Shown: positions 43,393-51,606 of the stretch, in pieces
Numbering within the stretch: position 1 is the stretch's first letter
Layout: each line of letters opens with the position of its first letter
DNA from: Mycolicibacterium sp. P1-5
GTDB lineage: Bacteria; Actinomycetota; Actinomycetes; Mycobacteriales; Mycobacteriaceae
Assembly (NCBI RefSeq): GCF_008329565.1
Contig: NZ_NPKT01000016.1
Span: forward strand, 1 to 64,000
Reading direction: 5' to 3'
DNA: 64,000 bases
Made by a program: the position numbers and the translations under genes
The notes under the pieces: generated by a model
Told to the model about the DNA's origin: nothing
Seen by the model: the letters and a program-made list of their open reading frames with translations, nothing else
Databases searched by the model: none

Positions 43393-44645
43393 TCTGTGCT
43401 GCTTTCGGTCAGCGGAGTCCCGTCGCGCAGGTGTGGCACCAGGATGTTGTCGTACATGTTCAGCGCGCTGGCGATCGCCATGTGCATGTCAAGGTATTGG
43501 TATGTGCCCAGCCTGCCACCGAAGAGCACCTTCTTCGCGGACGTCTCCTGGCGGGCCCTGTCCCGGTAGGCGGCCAACAGCGCTCGGTCGGCGTCGGTGT
43601 TGATCGGGTAGTAGGGCTCGTCGTCATCGGCGGCGAACCGGGAGTATTCGCGCATGATGACCGTCTTGTCGGCCGGGTACTCCCGCTCGGGGTGGAAGTG
43701 GCGGAACTCGTGGATGCGGGTGTACGGCACGTCGAGATCGTTGTAGTTCATGACGGGTGTGCCCTGAAAATCACCGCAGTCACTCAGTACCTCGAGCTCG
43801 AAGTCCAGGGTGCGCCAGCCCAGCCGGCCGTCGGCATAGTCGAAATAGCGATCCAGCGGACCGGTATAAACCACCGGCGCGTCGGGGTTGGCCGCCCGCA
43901 GTTCGTCACGAACCTCGAACCAGTCGGTGTCCAGACGCACCTCGATACGGTCGTCGTCCGCCATGTTCTCCAGCCACTTCGTGTAGCCCTCGACCGGCAG
44001 GCCCTCGTAAGTGTCGTTGAAGTAACGGTTGTCGAAGGTGTAGCGCACCGGGAGGCGGCTGATCACGGCCGCAGGCAATTCGGCGGGGTCGGTCTGCCAC
44101 TGCTTGGCGGTGTAACCCTTGACGAACGCCTCGTAGAGCGGGCGGCCGATCAGCGAGATGGCCTTCTCCTCGAGGTTGGCCGCCTCATCGGTCTTGAACT
44201 CGGCAGCCTGCTCCTGGATCAGCTGGCGGGCCTCGTCGGGCGTGAAGTACTTGCCGAAGAACTGCGCCACCAAGCCCAGTCCCATCGGGAACTGATAGGC
44301 CTGCCCGCCGTGCATCGCGAACACCCGGTGCTGGTATCCGGTGAACTCGGTGAACTGCCGGACGTAGTCCCACACCCGCTTGTTGGAGGTGTGGAACAGG
44401 TGGGCACCGTACTTGTGGATCTCGATGCCGGTCTGCGGCTCGGGCTCGGAGTAGGCGTTCCCGCCGATGTGCGACCGGCGTTCGACGACCAGTACCCGCT
44501 TGCCGAGTTGGCTGGCCGCCCGCTCGGCGATGGTCAGGCCGAAGAAGCCGGAGCCGACCACGAAGAGGTCGAAGGAGCCTGGGGTCGTCCCGGAATTTTG
44601 ACCGGCGGCCAGGTGTGAAGCGACCGGGGATTCTGAACTGCTCAT
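43389..44645 (-). CDS. glf: UDP-galactopyranose mutase
   Basis: A 418-residue flavoenzyme that converts UDP-galactopyranose to UDP-galactofuranose for galactan synthesis. The FAD motif is FVVGSGFFGLTIAERAA and the mobile-loop/active-site region contains YTAKQWQTDP, LPVRYTFDNRYF and the final FGGRLGTYQYLDMHMAIA. M. tuberculosis Glf begins about 16 residues later; here the extra N-terminus includes SPVASHLAAGQ, encoded by a stretch resembling the tandem repeat near 2 kb. The ATG at 44645 has a TAACCT element eight bases upstream. An internal start near the FDLFVVG block cannot be excluded, but no other Met lies close to it. Confidence 0.97.
   Translation of the reverse strand: MSSSESPVASHLAAGQNSGTTPGSFDLFVVGSGFFGLTIAERAASQLGKRVLVVERRSHIGGNAYSEPEPQTGIEIHKYGAHLFHTSNKRVWDYVRQFTEFTGYQHRVFAMHGGQAYQFPMGLGLVAQFFGKYFTPDEARQLIQEQAAEFKTDEAANLEEKAISLIGRPLYEAFVKGYTAKQWQTDPAELPAAVISRLPVRYTFDNRYFNDTYEGLPVEGYTKWLENMADDDRIEVRLDTDWFEVRDELRAANPDAPVVYTGPLDRYFDYADGRLGWRTLDFELEVLSDCGDFQGTPVMNYNDLDVPYTRIHEFRHFHPEREYPADKTVIMREYSRFAADDDEPYYPINTDADRALLAAYRDRARQETSAKKVLFGGRLGTYQYLDMHMAIASALNMYDNILVPHLRDGTPLTESSTE
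44604..44633. repeat. diverged single copy of the 37-39 bp repeat inside the 5' end of glf
   Basis: Aligned with the repeat unit at 1994-2177, this stretch matches at 25 of 31 columns, including an uninterrupted GAAGCGACC and GGGGA either side of a one-base gap. It encodes part of the N-terminal extension of Glf that is absent from the M. tuberculosis protein. Similarity could be chance in GC-rich DNA, but the order and spacing of matches fit a common origin. Confidence 0.45.
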
Positions 44646-44653
44646 CGGCAGCT

Positions 44654-44659
44654 AGGTTA
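44654..44659 (-). promoter_or_regulatory. -10 element of glf
   Basis: TAACCT on the minus strand lies eight bases before the ATG at 44645, with no ribosome-binding site. It would drive the glf-glfT2-PAP2-ubiA-aftB cassette. Confidence 0.5.
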
Positions 44660-44722
44660 TCGGACCCGGACGGTGTGACCCGCATCGCAAGCCCGGGCGC
44701 CAGCCGGAAATCGGGTGCGGTC

Positions 44723-44767
44723 GTGACGATTCAAGGTCGCAATTGGCTCACGATTCCGCATCGTCAC
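44723..44767. promoter_or_regulatory. inverted repeat in the glf-erp divergent promoter region
   Basis: GTGACGAT (44723-44730) and ATCGTCAC (44760-44767) are perfect inverted copies with 29 bases between them, in the 244-nt gap between the divergent glf and erp. Such an arrangement suits a regulator binding two sites, or could form a hairpin in either transcript. Confidence 0.35.
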
Positions 44768-44889
44768 TCTAGACACACCAGTCACACCCTTACCATCGAT
44801 CACGTTGGCTTCGTCACGGCGCACGGCCGTTTTCGGGGCTCACGAACCAGATCAGACACGAACGTTGTCTAGATATTGAGGAGACTTCC

Positions 44890-45843
44890 GTGCCTAACAG
44901 CCGTCGACGCAAGCTCTCGACAGCCATGAGCGCAGTCGCCGCATTGGCCGTCGCAAGTCCTATTGCCGCTATTGGTGTGGTCGAGTTGACCGCCACCGGC
45001 CAGAAGGCACCCGAACAGCGCGAGTTCGTCCGCGCCGCGGTGGTGACCGATCTGCCCAACGAGTTGATGTCTGCGCTGCAGCAGGGCCTGTCGCAGTTCG
45101 GGATCAACTTGCCGCCGCTGCCGACGGGCCTGAGCCCGGCCGGTGCCCAGCCCGCGCAGGCGGGCCCGGCGCTCACCACCCCGAGCCTGGGCGCGCCCGG
45201 CCTCACCACGCCGAGCCTGACCGCACCGGGGCTCACCACGCCCAGCCTGACCGCGCCCGGTCTGACTACACCGAGCCTGACCACACCCGGACTCACCACA
45301 CCGGGCCTGACCACACCCGGACTCACCACACCGGGGCTGACCACGCCTGGCTTGACCACACCGGGACTCACCACCCCCGGTCTGACCACGCCGAGTGTCA
45401 GCACGCCGGGTCTGACGACGCCCAGCCTGACCACGCCGGGGGTTTCCGTTCCGTCGGCGTCGGCATCGTTGACCGATCCCGGGTTGACCAACCCGGGGCT
45501 GACGACTCCGCCGCTCGGCGCAGGAGCCCCCTCGCTCGCGACGCCGGGCTTGACCAGCCCGTCGGCGACCGGCCTCGGGCTGCCCAACGAGGTGCCGATC
45601 AGTGCGCCGGCGGCCGGCACATATCCGATCCTCGGTGATCCCTCGCTGGCCATGCCGAGCGCAGCACCGGCTCAGTCCGGCGGGCTCATCAGCGATCTGA
45701 GCAGCGCCGCCAACCAACTCGGCGTCGGGCAGGCAATCGACCTGCTCAAGGGTGTGGTCATGCCGTCGATCACCCAGGCCATGCAAGGCGCCTCGTCGGC
45801 TGCTGCCGCTGTCCCCGCGGCAGCCCCAGCTCCGGCCGGTTAA
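44890..45843 (+). CDS. erp: exported repetitive protein Erp/PirG
   Basis: A 317-residue exported surface protein required for virulence and normal envelope in several mycobacteria. The N-terminus RRRKLSTAMSAVAALAVASP is nearly identical to M. tuberculosis Erp, as are TDLPNELMSALQQGLSQFGIN before the repeats and the C-terminal domain QAIDLLKGVVMPSITQAM. The central part is a PGLTT-type pentapeptide array (see repeat). A hydrophobic signal sequence ends near residue 30. The C-terminus is Ala/Pro-rich, shorter than in M. tuberculosis, and lacks an obvious transmembrane anchor. GTG start with GAGGAG about eight bases upstream. Divergent from glf. Confidence 0.96.
   Translation: MPNSRRRKLSTAMSAVAALAVASPIAAIGVVELTATGQKAPEQREFVRAAVVTDLPNELMSALQQGLSQFGINLPPLPTGLSPAGAQPAQAGPALTTPSLGAPGLTTPSLTAPGLTTPSLTAPGLTTPSLTTPGLTTPGLTTPGLTTPGLTTPGLTTPGLTTPGLTTPSVSTPGLTTPSLTTPGVSVPSASASLTDPGLTNPGLTTPPLGAGAPSLATPGLTSPSATGLGLPNEVPISAPAAGTYPILGDPSLAMPSAAPAQSGGLISDLSSAANQLGVGQAIDLLKGVVMPSITQAMQGASSAAAAVPAAAPAPAG
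45169..45453 (+). repeat. 19-unit pentapeptide-coding repeat in erp
   Basis: Nineteen consecutive 15-bp units encode pentapeptides of the form (G/S/A)LTTP or close variants, starting at residue 94. Seven units in a row are GLTTP. Alternating codon use for Thr and Gly keeps the DNA copies imperfect. Repeat number varies between species in this gene family. Confidence 0.95.
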
Positions 45844-45859
45844 CGAAGACCTGCGTCGG

Positions 45860-45925
45860 AACGGCACCGCAGGGTGGGTCAGGCCGCTAGGTCAGTGAAC
45901 CCGGAGAGGCCCCTGCGGTGCCGTT
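45860..45925. terminator. 15-bp perfect inverted repeat after erp
   Basis: AACGGCACCGCAGGG (45860-45874) and CCCTGCGGTGCCGTT (45911-45925) pair perfectly around a 36-nt loop. The stem can extend by CCTGC/GCAGG after a five-base bulge on the left (45850-45854, 45926-45930). It starts 17 nt after the erp stop, so termination is the likely role. Confidence 0.65.
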
Positions 45926-45993
45926 GCAGGCTTCATGTATCACTTTCTTCACACTGGCCCGTGTCGAAACACTGGTATCAGAGGGCGCATACG

Positions 45994-45999
45994 TAACAT
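45994..45999 (+). promoter_or_regulatory. -10 element of the peptidoglycan amidase gene, predicted leaderless
   Basis: TAACAT is followed by six bases and the GTG at 46006. No ribosome-binding site is present. The hexamer is identical to those before embA and inside embC. Confidence 0.65.
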
Positions 46000-46005
46000 C
46001 GCCTT

Positions 46006-47634
46006 GTGTTGTCCCGCCGACCTGCGCCGACGCTCGTGTTCACCGCGATCGCGGCGACCGTCGTGATTCTGCCGTGGGCCGTCACCGGCGTGCCCGGATC
46101 GGAGCGCCCGGACGGGCCGAAGGCCGCTGACACCATGCTCGCCCAGCAACCGCTGACCGGAGTGGGCGGCGGGGTGACGGTCCGCGAGATCAGTCAGCCG
46201 ACGCCGTTCTCCATGGTCGCCCTCACGGGGACCGACCTCACCGGAACGTCAGCCCGGGTACGCGCGAAGCGACCGGACGGCTCCTGGGGTCCCTGGTACG
46301 ACGCCGAAACCCTGGAGTCCAACGCCGACGACAGCCAGCACGGCGGTCCGCGCGGCACCGACCCGGTGTTCGTAGGCGCCACTACGTCGGTGCAGATCGC
46401 GGTGACCCGGCCGCCCAACGCACCGGTCACCACCGCTCCACCCGAGACCGGCCTGGACGCCGGCAAGGAACTCGGCTACGTGCCCGCCACAGCCGAACAG
46501 CCCTTCGCGCAGAACATTTCGGCGGTGCTGATCACCCCGCCCAAGGCGCCGGTCGATTCGCAGTGGCAGCCGCCGACGGCAGCGTTGGGACCGGGTCAGC
46601 CGCCAAATATCATCAGCCGCGCCCAGTGGGGCGCCGATGAGCACATCCGTTGCGGTAACACCGTTTACGGCAACGGGATTCGGGCGGCGGTGGTCCATCA
46701 CACCGCGGGCAGCAATGATTACGCACCCGAGGACTCCGCCGAAATCGTACGCTCGATCTACGCCTATCACACCCGCACCCTGGGCTGGTGCGACATCGCC
46801 TACAACGCGCTGGTGGACAAATACGGCCAGGTCTTCGAGGGACGGGCCGGCGGTATCACCAAGGACGTATTGGGTTCGCACACAGGCGGTTTCAACACCG
46901 ATGTGTGGGGTGTGTCGATGATCGGGGACTTCGAGGACGTGCCGCCGACCGACATCCTGGTCCGGACGGTCGGCAGGCTGCTCGGTTGGCGCCTGGGCCT
47001 GGACCACGTCAACCCGACGGGCACTGTGATGTTGCGGTCGGCCGGCAGTGACTACACCTTCTTCCCCGCCGGCGCGACCCCTACGCTGCCGGCGATCTTC
47101 GCCCACCGCGACGTCGGTAACACGGCGTGCCCGGGCAACGCCGGCTATGCGGCACTCAACCAGATCCGCGACATCGCATCGAGATTCAACCGGCCACCGG
47201 ACCTGATGGACTCACTGCGCGGCGGCGCGATCCTGGCCAAGTGGGAAGCCATGGGCGGCAAAGACAGTCCGCTCGGGATGCCGAGCACGCCGGAGGCGGC
47301 TGCCGACGGCAATGCGCGGTACGTGACATTCGAACACGGCGCCATCTACTGGTCACCAACCACCGACGCGCAGCCGCTGACCGGCGCCATCTACGAAGCC
47401 TGGGCGTCGCTGGGCTACGAACGCGGTGCGCTGGGCCTGCCGACCAGCGGTGAGATTCAGGAACCCGAGTGGATCGTGCAGAACTTCCAGCACGGAACCC
47501 TCAACTTCGACCGGCAGACCCACAACGTGCTGCGGGTGGTCGACGGACTTACCCTGGTGATGCCGCCACCCCCCGCCGACGGGCCGCCGGTGCAGCTGGA
47601 GCGGTTCAGCCGCATCACCAACCCGATCGCCTAG
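46006..47634 (+). CDS. peptidoglycan-recognition N-acetylmuramoyl-L-alanine amidase with LGFP repeats (Rv3811 homologue)
   Basis: A 542-residue exported amidase. An N-terminal hydrophobic segment serves as signal or anchor. The central amidase_2/PGRP domain (about 200-390) starts SRAQWGADEHIRCG and has zinc-site and catalytic residues visible in AAVVHHTAGSNDYAP, WCDIAYNALVDKYGQVFEGR and IFAHRDVGNTACPG. The C-terminal part has LGFP-type repeats (SPLGMPSTPEAA, ALGLPTSGE), which bind the arabinogalactan-peptidoglycan layer in corynebacteria and mycobacteria. It should cleave the bond between muramic acid and the peptide stem. The gene is leaderless by sequence and ends seven bases from the convergent HAD gene. 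M. tuberculosis has PE_PGRS62 inserted at that junction. Confidence 0.93.
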   Translation: MLSRRPAPTLVFTAIAATVVILPWAVTGVPGSERPDGPKAADTMLAQQPLTGVGGGVTVREISQPTPFSMVALTGTDLTGTSARVRAKRPDGSWGPWYDAETLESNADDSQHGGPRGTDPVFVGATTSVQIAVTRPPNAPVTTAPPETGLDAGKELGYVPATAEQPFAQNISAVLITPPKAPVDSQWQPPTAALGPGQPPNIISRAQWGADEHIRCGNTVYGNGIRAAVVHHTAGSNDYAPEDSAEIVRSIYAYHTRTLGWCDIAYNALVDKYGQVFEGRAGGITKDVLGSHTGGFNTDVWGVSMIGDFEDVPPTDILVRTVGRLLGWRLGLDHVNPTGTVMLRSAGSDYTFFPAGATPTLPAIFAHRDVGNTACPGNAGYAALNQIRDIASRFNRPPDLMDSLRGGAILAKWEAMGGKDSPLGMPSTPEAAADGNARYVTFEHGAIYWSPTTDAQPLTGAIYEAWASLGYERGALGLPTSGEIQEPEWIVQNFQHGTLNFDRQTHNVLRVVDGLTLVMPPPPADGPPVQLERFSRITNPIA

Positions 47635-47640
47635 CCGCGG

Positions 47641-48453
47641 TTACATCCACCAGCGTTCGAGTACTCGCGCCAGCCCGTCGTCGGAGTTCGGTGCGGTCAC
47701 CTCGTTGGCGGCCGCGACCGCTTCGGGGTGGGCGTTGCCCATCGCGACGCCGAGGCCGGCCCAGCGCAACATCGGCACATCGTTGGGCATGTCCCCGAAG
47801 GCGACCACCTCCTCGGCGGCGATACCCAGCGGCCGGGCGATGTGTTCGACGCCCGTGGCCTTACTGGTCCCGGTCGGGTTGATCTCGATCAGCCCGTTGT
47901 TGGTGGAGTAGGTGATCTCACCATAGGACCCGATGTGTTCGGCGAGCGCGGCCGCCATATCCGCACTTCGGGCACCTGCCTTACGAATCAGCAGCTTCAC
48001 CGCAGGTGCGCTGAGCAGGTCCTCGATTGCGACCTCTGTGTTGTCCGGGTTGAGCCACGCGTGCTCGTAACCCGGTGAGCTGACGAACTGCGGTGTCGCC
48101 GAGTCGTGAGCGCTGCGGCCGACCCGCTCGACGGCCAGGCCGGCATTCGGTATCACCCGGGTGGCGATGTCCGCGAGCTCGCCGAGGGCGTCGACGCCCA
48201 GGGTGCGCGCGGAGATGATGCGGTCCTGCTCCGGGTCGTAAATCACAGCGCCGTTGGCGCACACCGCGATCGGTGCGAACCCCAACTCTTCGACGATCGG
48301 TGGGATCCACCGCGGCGGGCGGCCGGTCGCCAACACGAACCGAACGCCCGCAGAGACCGCGGCCTGCACCGCACTGCGGGTACGCGGCGTGATGTGCTCG
48401 TCCTCGTCCAGAAGGGTGCCATCCACATCGGTGGCAATCATCGCGGGCAACAT
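47641..48453 (-). CDS. HAD-superfamily Cof-type phosphatase
   Basis: A 270-residue cytosolic HAD hydrolase of the Cof/type IIB class. Motif I is MIATDVDGTLLDEDEH with the nucleophile Asp, motif II is FVLATGRPP, and motif IV is VAFGDMPNDVPML with KATGVEHIARPLG before it (motif III Lys). These enzymes dephosphorylate sugar phosphates or cofactors. The ATG at 48453 overlaps the upstream acyltransferase stop by one base (TGATG); a frame reaching 48738 is rejected because it runs through that gene. It is the homologue of Rv3813c. Coupling to acyltransferases suggests a phospholipid-related role, but the substrate is unknown. Confidence 0.88.
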   Translation of the reverse strand: MLPAMIATDVDGTLLDEDEHITPRTRSAVQAAVSAGVRFVLATGRPPRWIPPIVEELGFAPIAVCANGAVIYDPEQDRIISARTLGVDALGELADIATRVIPNAGLAVERVGRSAHDSATPQFVSSPGYEHAWLNPDNTEVAIEDLLSAPAVKLLIRKAGARSADMAAALAEHIGSYGEITYSTNNGLIEINPTGTSKATGVEHIARPLGIAAEEVVAFGDMPNDVPMLRWAGLGVAMGNAHPEAVAAANEVTAPNSDDGLARVLERWWM

Positions 48454-49199
48454 CAACGGTGTTCCGTTGCGCGGCGTGCGCGTTCGGCCAACTCGGCTTC
48501 GTCGAGCTTCTTCGCCTCGTCCAGGGTGGGCGCCCCGCCCCCGAGTTCCGCCGGCACCCAGTACTCGCCTTCCGGATGCGGGTAGGCCGATTGCACCGCA
48601 TGCAGGATCGTGCTCATCTGGTCCCTGAGCGCGCCTTCCAACTCGGCGGCCGTCCCCACCGGCGCCAGCGGCCGGCCGTATCGCACGGTGAACGGAATCT
48701 TGTTGTGGCCCAGTCGCTTCGGATGATCTTTGGTCCATACCCGGTGGGCGCCCCAGACAATGCAGGGGACGATCGGCACCTGTGCCTCCAGCGCCATGCG
48801 GGCCGCGCCGCTCTTGAACTCCTTCAGAACGAAGGCCCGGCTGATCGTGGCTTCGGGATAGACCCCTACCAGCTCACCAGCCCTGAGCCGGCGCACCGCT
48901 TCGGCGTAGGCGTCCGCACCGGCCTGCCGGTTCACCGGGATTGTGCCCGTGTGTTTGATCAGGAAGTTCACCAAGTGCACATTCTGCATCTCGGACTTGA
49001 TCATGAATCGGATGCGGCGCCGGCGCCGGCGGGTGCCCAGCGCGGCGGGCAGAAAGTCCACGTAGCTGGTGTGGTTGATCACGACCACCGCACCGCCCCG
49101 GACAGGAATGTTGTGGAGACCTTCGAAGGTGATCGTGGACCCCGCCGCCCGGACCGCCATCGAGGCGAGGATCTCCAGGGTGCGGAAAACGGGTTCCAT
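48453..49199 (-). CDS. 1-acyl-sn-glycerol-3-phosphate acyltransferase family protein
   Basis: A 248-residue PlsC-type acyltransferase. Block I HX4D is INHTSYVDFLPA, block II has FMIKSEMQNV, and block III is VGVYPEATISRAF followed by LKEFKSGAARMA. The N-terminal hydrophobic segment MEPVFRTLEILASMAVRAAG tethers it to the membrane. It likely acylates lysophosphatidate or a related acceptor. It lies five bases downstream of a paralogue of similar length (49205-49981) and is joined to the HAD phosphatase by a TGATG overlap. M. tuberculosis has three such genes in this place (Rv3814c-Rv3816c); here only two are seen. Confidence 0.9.
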   Translation of the reverse strand: MEPVFRTLEILASMAVRAAGSTITFEGLHNIPVRGGAVVVINHTSYVDFLPAALGTRRRRRRIRFMIKSEMQNVHLVNFLIKHTGTIPVNRQAGADAYAEAVRRLRAGELVGVYPEATISRAFVLKEFKSGAARMALEAQVPIVPCIVWGAHRVWTKDHPKRLGHNKIPFTVRYGRPLAPVGTAAELEGALRDQMSTILHAVQSAYPHPEGEYWVPAELGGGAPTLDEAKKLDEAELAERARRATEHR

Positions 49200-49204
49200 G
49201 ACGG

Positions 49205-49981
49205 CTACCCCGGCGAGCCCGGTGGGTCCTGGCGCTCGGCCCGCCTGGCGGCTTTCTCGGCGGCCTCGGCCGCGTCCATCGCAGACGCTTCGGCCAGCGT
49301 CGGAGCCCCCCCGCCCAGTCGGTGCGGTACCCAGAATTCCCCTGCCGGGTACGGGCCGTAGGAGTCCTGCACGCGTTCGAGTAGATGCTGCATGCGCGAG
49401 TGCAGCAGTGCGGTCAGCTCATTGGCGGGCAGCGTCGGCTCGATGGGCTCGCCGACCGCGATGGAGATGGGTACCTTGGGCCGCCACATCTTGCGCGGGC
49501 GCCCCTTGGTCCAGATGCGCTGGGCACCCCAAACGATGTGCGGGATGATCGGCACGTCGGCGGCGAGGGCCATACGAGCCGCACCGGACTTGAATTCCTT
49601 GAGCTCGAAACTGCGGCTGATCGTCGCCTCGGGATAGACACCCACAAGCTCGCCGGCCTTCAGAGCCAGGCAGGCCGCGTCGAAGGAGGCAGCGCCGCTG
49701 GCACGGTCGACCGGGATGTGGCGCAGGCTGCGCATGATCGGTCCGGTGATCTTGGCGTCGAAGACCTCCCGCTTGGCCATGAACCGCACCTTGCGGCCAT
49801 GGCCCTGCAGATAGGCGGGCAGCCCGGCGAAGGTGAAGTCGAAGTAACTGGTGTGGTTGATCGCCACGACCGCCCCGCCGGTGGTGGGCAGATTCTCGCC
49901 GCCGGTGACGGTGAACTTCAAGCCCTGTGCCCGCCACGTCAGGCGGGCGAGCGCAATGACCGTGCCGTATACCGGTTCCAC
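49205..49981 (-). CDS. 1-acyl-sn-glycerol-3-phosphate acyltransferase family protein, first of two
   Basis: A 258-residue PlsC-type acyltransferase paralogous to the next gene. Motifs: AINHTSYFDFTFAG (HX4D), FMAKREVFDAKITG, GVYPEATISRSFELKEFKSG and PIIPHIVWGAQRIWTKG. The GTG at 49981, giving MEPVYGTVIALARL, is preferred over a frame to 50041: it matches the MEPVF start of the paralogue and has TAGGCT seven bases upstream, a leaderless arrangement. The C-terminal tail, rich in Ala and charged residues and containing HRLGGGAPTLAEA, is shared with the paralogue, showing recent duplication. Confidence 0.9.
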   Translation of the reverse strand: MEPVYGTVIALARLTWRAQGLKFTVTGGENLPTTGGAVVAINHTSYFDFTFAGLPAYLQGHGRKVRFMAKREVFDAKITGPIMRSLRHIPVDRASGAASFDAACLALKAGELVGVYPEATISRSFELKEFKSGAARMALAADVPIIPHIVWGAQRIWTKGRPRKMWRPKVPISIAVGEPIEPTLPANELTALLHSRMQHLLERVQDSYGPYPAGEFWVPHRLGGGAPTLAEASAMDAAEAAEKAARRAERQDPPGSPG

Positions 49982-49988
49982 AGCGGCC

Positions 49989-49994
49989 AGCCTA
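49989..49994 (-). promoter_or_regulatory. -10 element of the acyltransferase-HAD operon
   Basis: TAGGCT on the minus strand lies seven bases before the GTG at 49981, with no ribosome-binding site. It is only 20 bp from the opposite-facing TAAGCT at 50015-50020, so the two divergent operons have closely packed promoters. Confidence 0.5.
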
Positions 49995-50014
49995 ACTCGC
50001 GAACTGTGGGCAGC

Positions 50015-50020
50015 TAAGCT
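50015..50020 (+). promoter_or_regulatory. -10 element of the MBL-Rieske gene
   Basis: TAAGCT is eight bases before an in-frame GTG at 50029 and 35 bases before the preferred GTG at 50056. Transcription starting near 50027-50029 would give either a leaderless message or a 27-nt leader containing the AAAGGGG ribosome-binding site. Confidence 0.5.
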
Positions 50021-50055
50021 CGTGGCGGGTGCAGCTACCACGGAAAAGGGGATTT

Positions 50056-51606
50056 GTGCAGGTCACCAGCGTCGGCCATGCCGGTTTTCGGATCGACACC
50101 CAGGCGGGAAGCATCCTGTGCGACCCGTGGCTGAACCCTGCGTACTTCGGTTCGTGGTTCGTCTTCCCCGACAACAGCGGCTTGGACTGGGCCGCCCTGG
50201 GCAACTGCGACTACCTCTACGTCTCGCACCTGCACAAGGATCACTTCGACCCCAATCTGCTCACCGAGCACGTCAACAAGGACGCCGTGGTTCTGCTGCC
50301 GGACTTTCCGGTGCCCGACCTGAAACGCGAACTCGAGGCGCTGGGCTTCCACAACTTCTACGAGACAACCGACTCGGTCAAGCACCGCCTCAGCGGGCCC
50401 AAGGGCGAGCTCGACGTGATGATCGTCGCGCTGCGCGCCCCGGCCGACGGGCCGATCGGCGACTCCGGACTGATCGTCTCCGACGGCACCACCACGGCGT
50501 TCAACATGAACGACTCGCGGCCACTGGCGGTGGACGTGCTGGCCGACGCGTTCGGCCACATCGACGTCCACATGCTGCAGTACTCCGGGGCGATCTGGTA
50601 CCCGATGGTCTACGACATGCCTGCGCGCGCCAAGCAGTCGTTCGGCACGCAGAAGCGTCAGCGCGGGATGGACCGCTGTCGGCAGTTCATCGCCGATGTC
50701 GACGCGACGTGGGTGATCCCGTCAGCCGGCCCGCCGTGCTTTCTGGACCCCGAGCTGCGCTACCTCAACGACGACCACGGCGACCCCGCTAATATCTTCC
50801 CCGACCAGATGGTGTTCTTGGATCAGATGCGCCGCAACGGCAATGACGGCGGCCTGTTGCTGATCCCCGGGTCGGTCGCCGATTTCACCGGGCGCCAGCT
50901 GAATTCGCTGGAACACCCGATTCCCACCGCGGACGTGGAGGCGATCTTCACCACCGGCAAGGCGGACTACATCGCCGACTACGCCGAGCGGATGGCGCCG
51001 GTGCTGGCCGCCGAAAAGGCCCGGTGGGCACCGGCGACAGGCGAGTCGCTGCTGGAGCCGCTACGCGCGAAGTTCGAGCCGATCATGCTGCAGAGCGACC
51101 AGATTTGCGACGGTATCGGGTATGCGGTGGAGTTGCGGGTCGGTCCGGAGACCATTGTGATGGATTTCCCCAAACGCGTTGTGCGCGAGCCCATTGCCGA
51201 TGAGAAGTTCCGGTACGGCTTCGGGATCGCCCCGGAGTTGGTGCGGACGGTGTTGCGCGACGACGAGCCCGACTGGGTCAACACGATCTTCTTGTCAACC
51301 CGCTTCCGGGCATGGCGGGTCGGCGGTTACAACGAATATCTGTACACCTTCTTCAAGTGTCTGACCGATGAGCGGATTGCCTACGCCGACGGCTGGTTCG
51401 CCGAGACGCACGACGACACCAGCGACGTGGTGCTTGGTGGCTACACGATGCAGCGCCGCTGCCCGCACCTGAAGGCCGACTTGTCGAAATTCGGTGTGGT
51501 GGAAGGCTCGACATTGACGTGCAACCTGCATGGCTGGCAGTGGAATCTGGAGACCGGACGATGCCTGACGACCAAGGGCCACGAGTTGCGGTGTTCTCGC
51601 GAATGA
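50056..51606 (+). CDS. metallo-beta-lactamase fold/Rieske [2Fe-2S] fusion protein (Rv3818 homologue)
   Basis: A 516-residue protein, the same length as M. tuberculosis Rv3818. The N-terminal part is an UlaG-like metallo-beta-lactamase domain: GHAGFRIDTQAGSILCDPW, then the metal motif SHLHKDHFDP (His58, His60, Asp62, His63). The C-terminal 60 residues are a Rieske domain with cluster ligands Cys469/His471 (CPHLK) and Cys489/His492 (CNLHGW). CMP-sialic acid hydroxylases combine the same two domains in the opposite order, so an oxygenase is possible, though no substrate is known. A GTG at 50029 is an alternative start. The stop overlaps the next gene (ATGA). Confidence 0.9.
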   Translation: MQVTSVGHAGFRIDTQAGSILCDPWLNPAYFGSWFVFPDNSGLDWAALGNCDYLYVSHLHKDHFDPNLLTEHVNKDAVVLLPDFPVPDLKRELEALGFHNFYETTDSVKHRLSGPKGELDVMIVALRAPADGPIGDSGLIVSDGTTTAFNMNDSRPLAVDVLADAFGHIDVHMLQYSGAIWYPMVYDMPARAKQSFGTQKRQRGMDRCRQFIADVDATWVIPSAGPPCFLDPELRYLNDDHGDPANIFPDQMVFLDQMRRNGNDGGLLLIPGSVADFTGRQLNSLEHPIPTADVEAIFTTGKADYIADYAERMAPVLAAEKARWAPATGESLLEPLRAKFEPIMLQSDQICDGIGYAVELRVGPETIVMDFPKRVVREPIADEKFRYGFGIAPELVRTVLRDDEPDWVNTIFLSTRFRAWRVGGYNEYLYTFFKCLTDERIAYADGWFAETHDDTSDVVLGGYTMQRRCPHLKADLSKFGVVEGSTLTCNLHGWQWNLETGRCLTTKGHELRCSRE

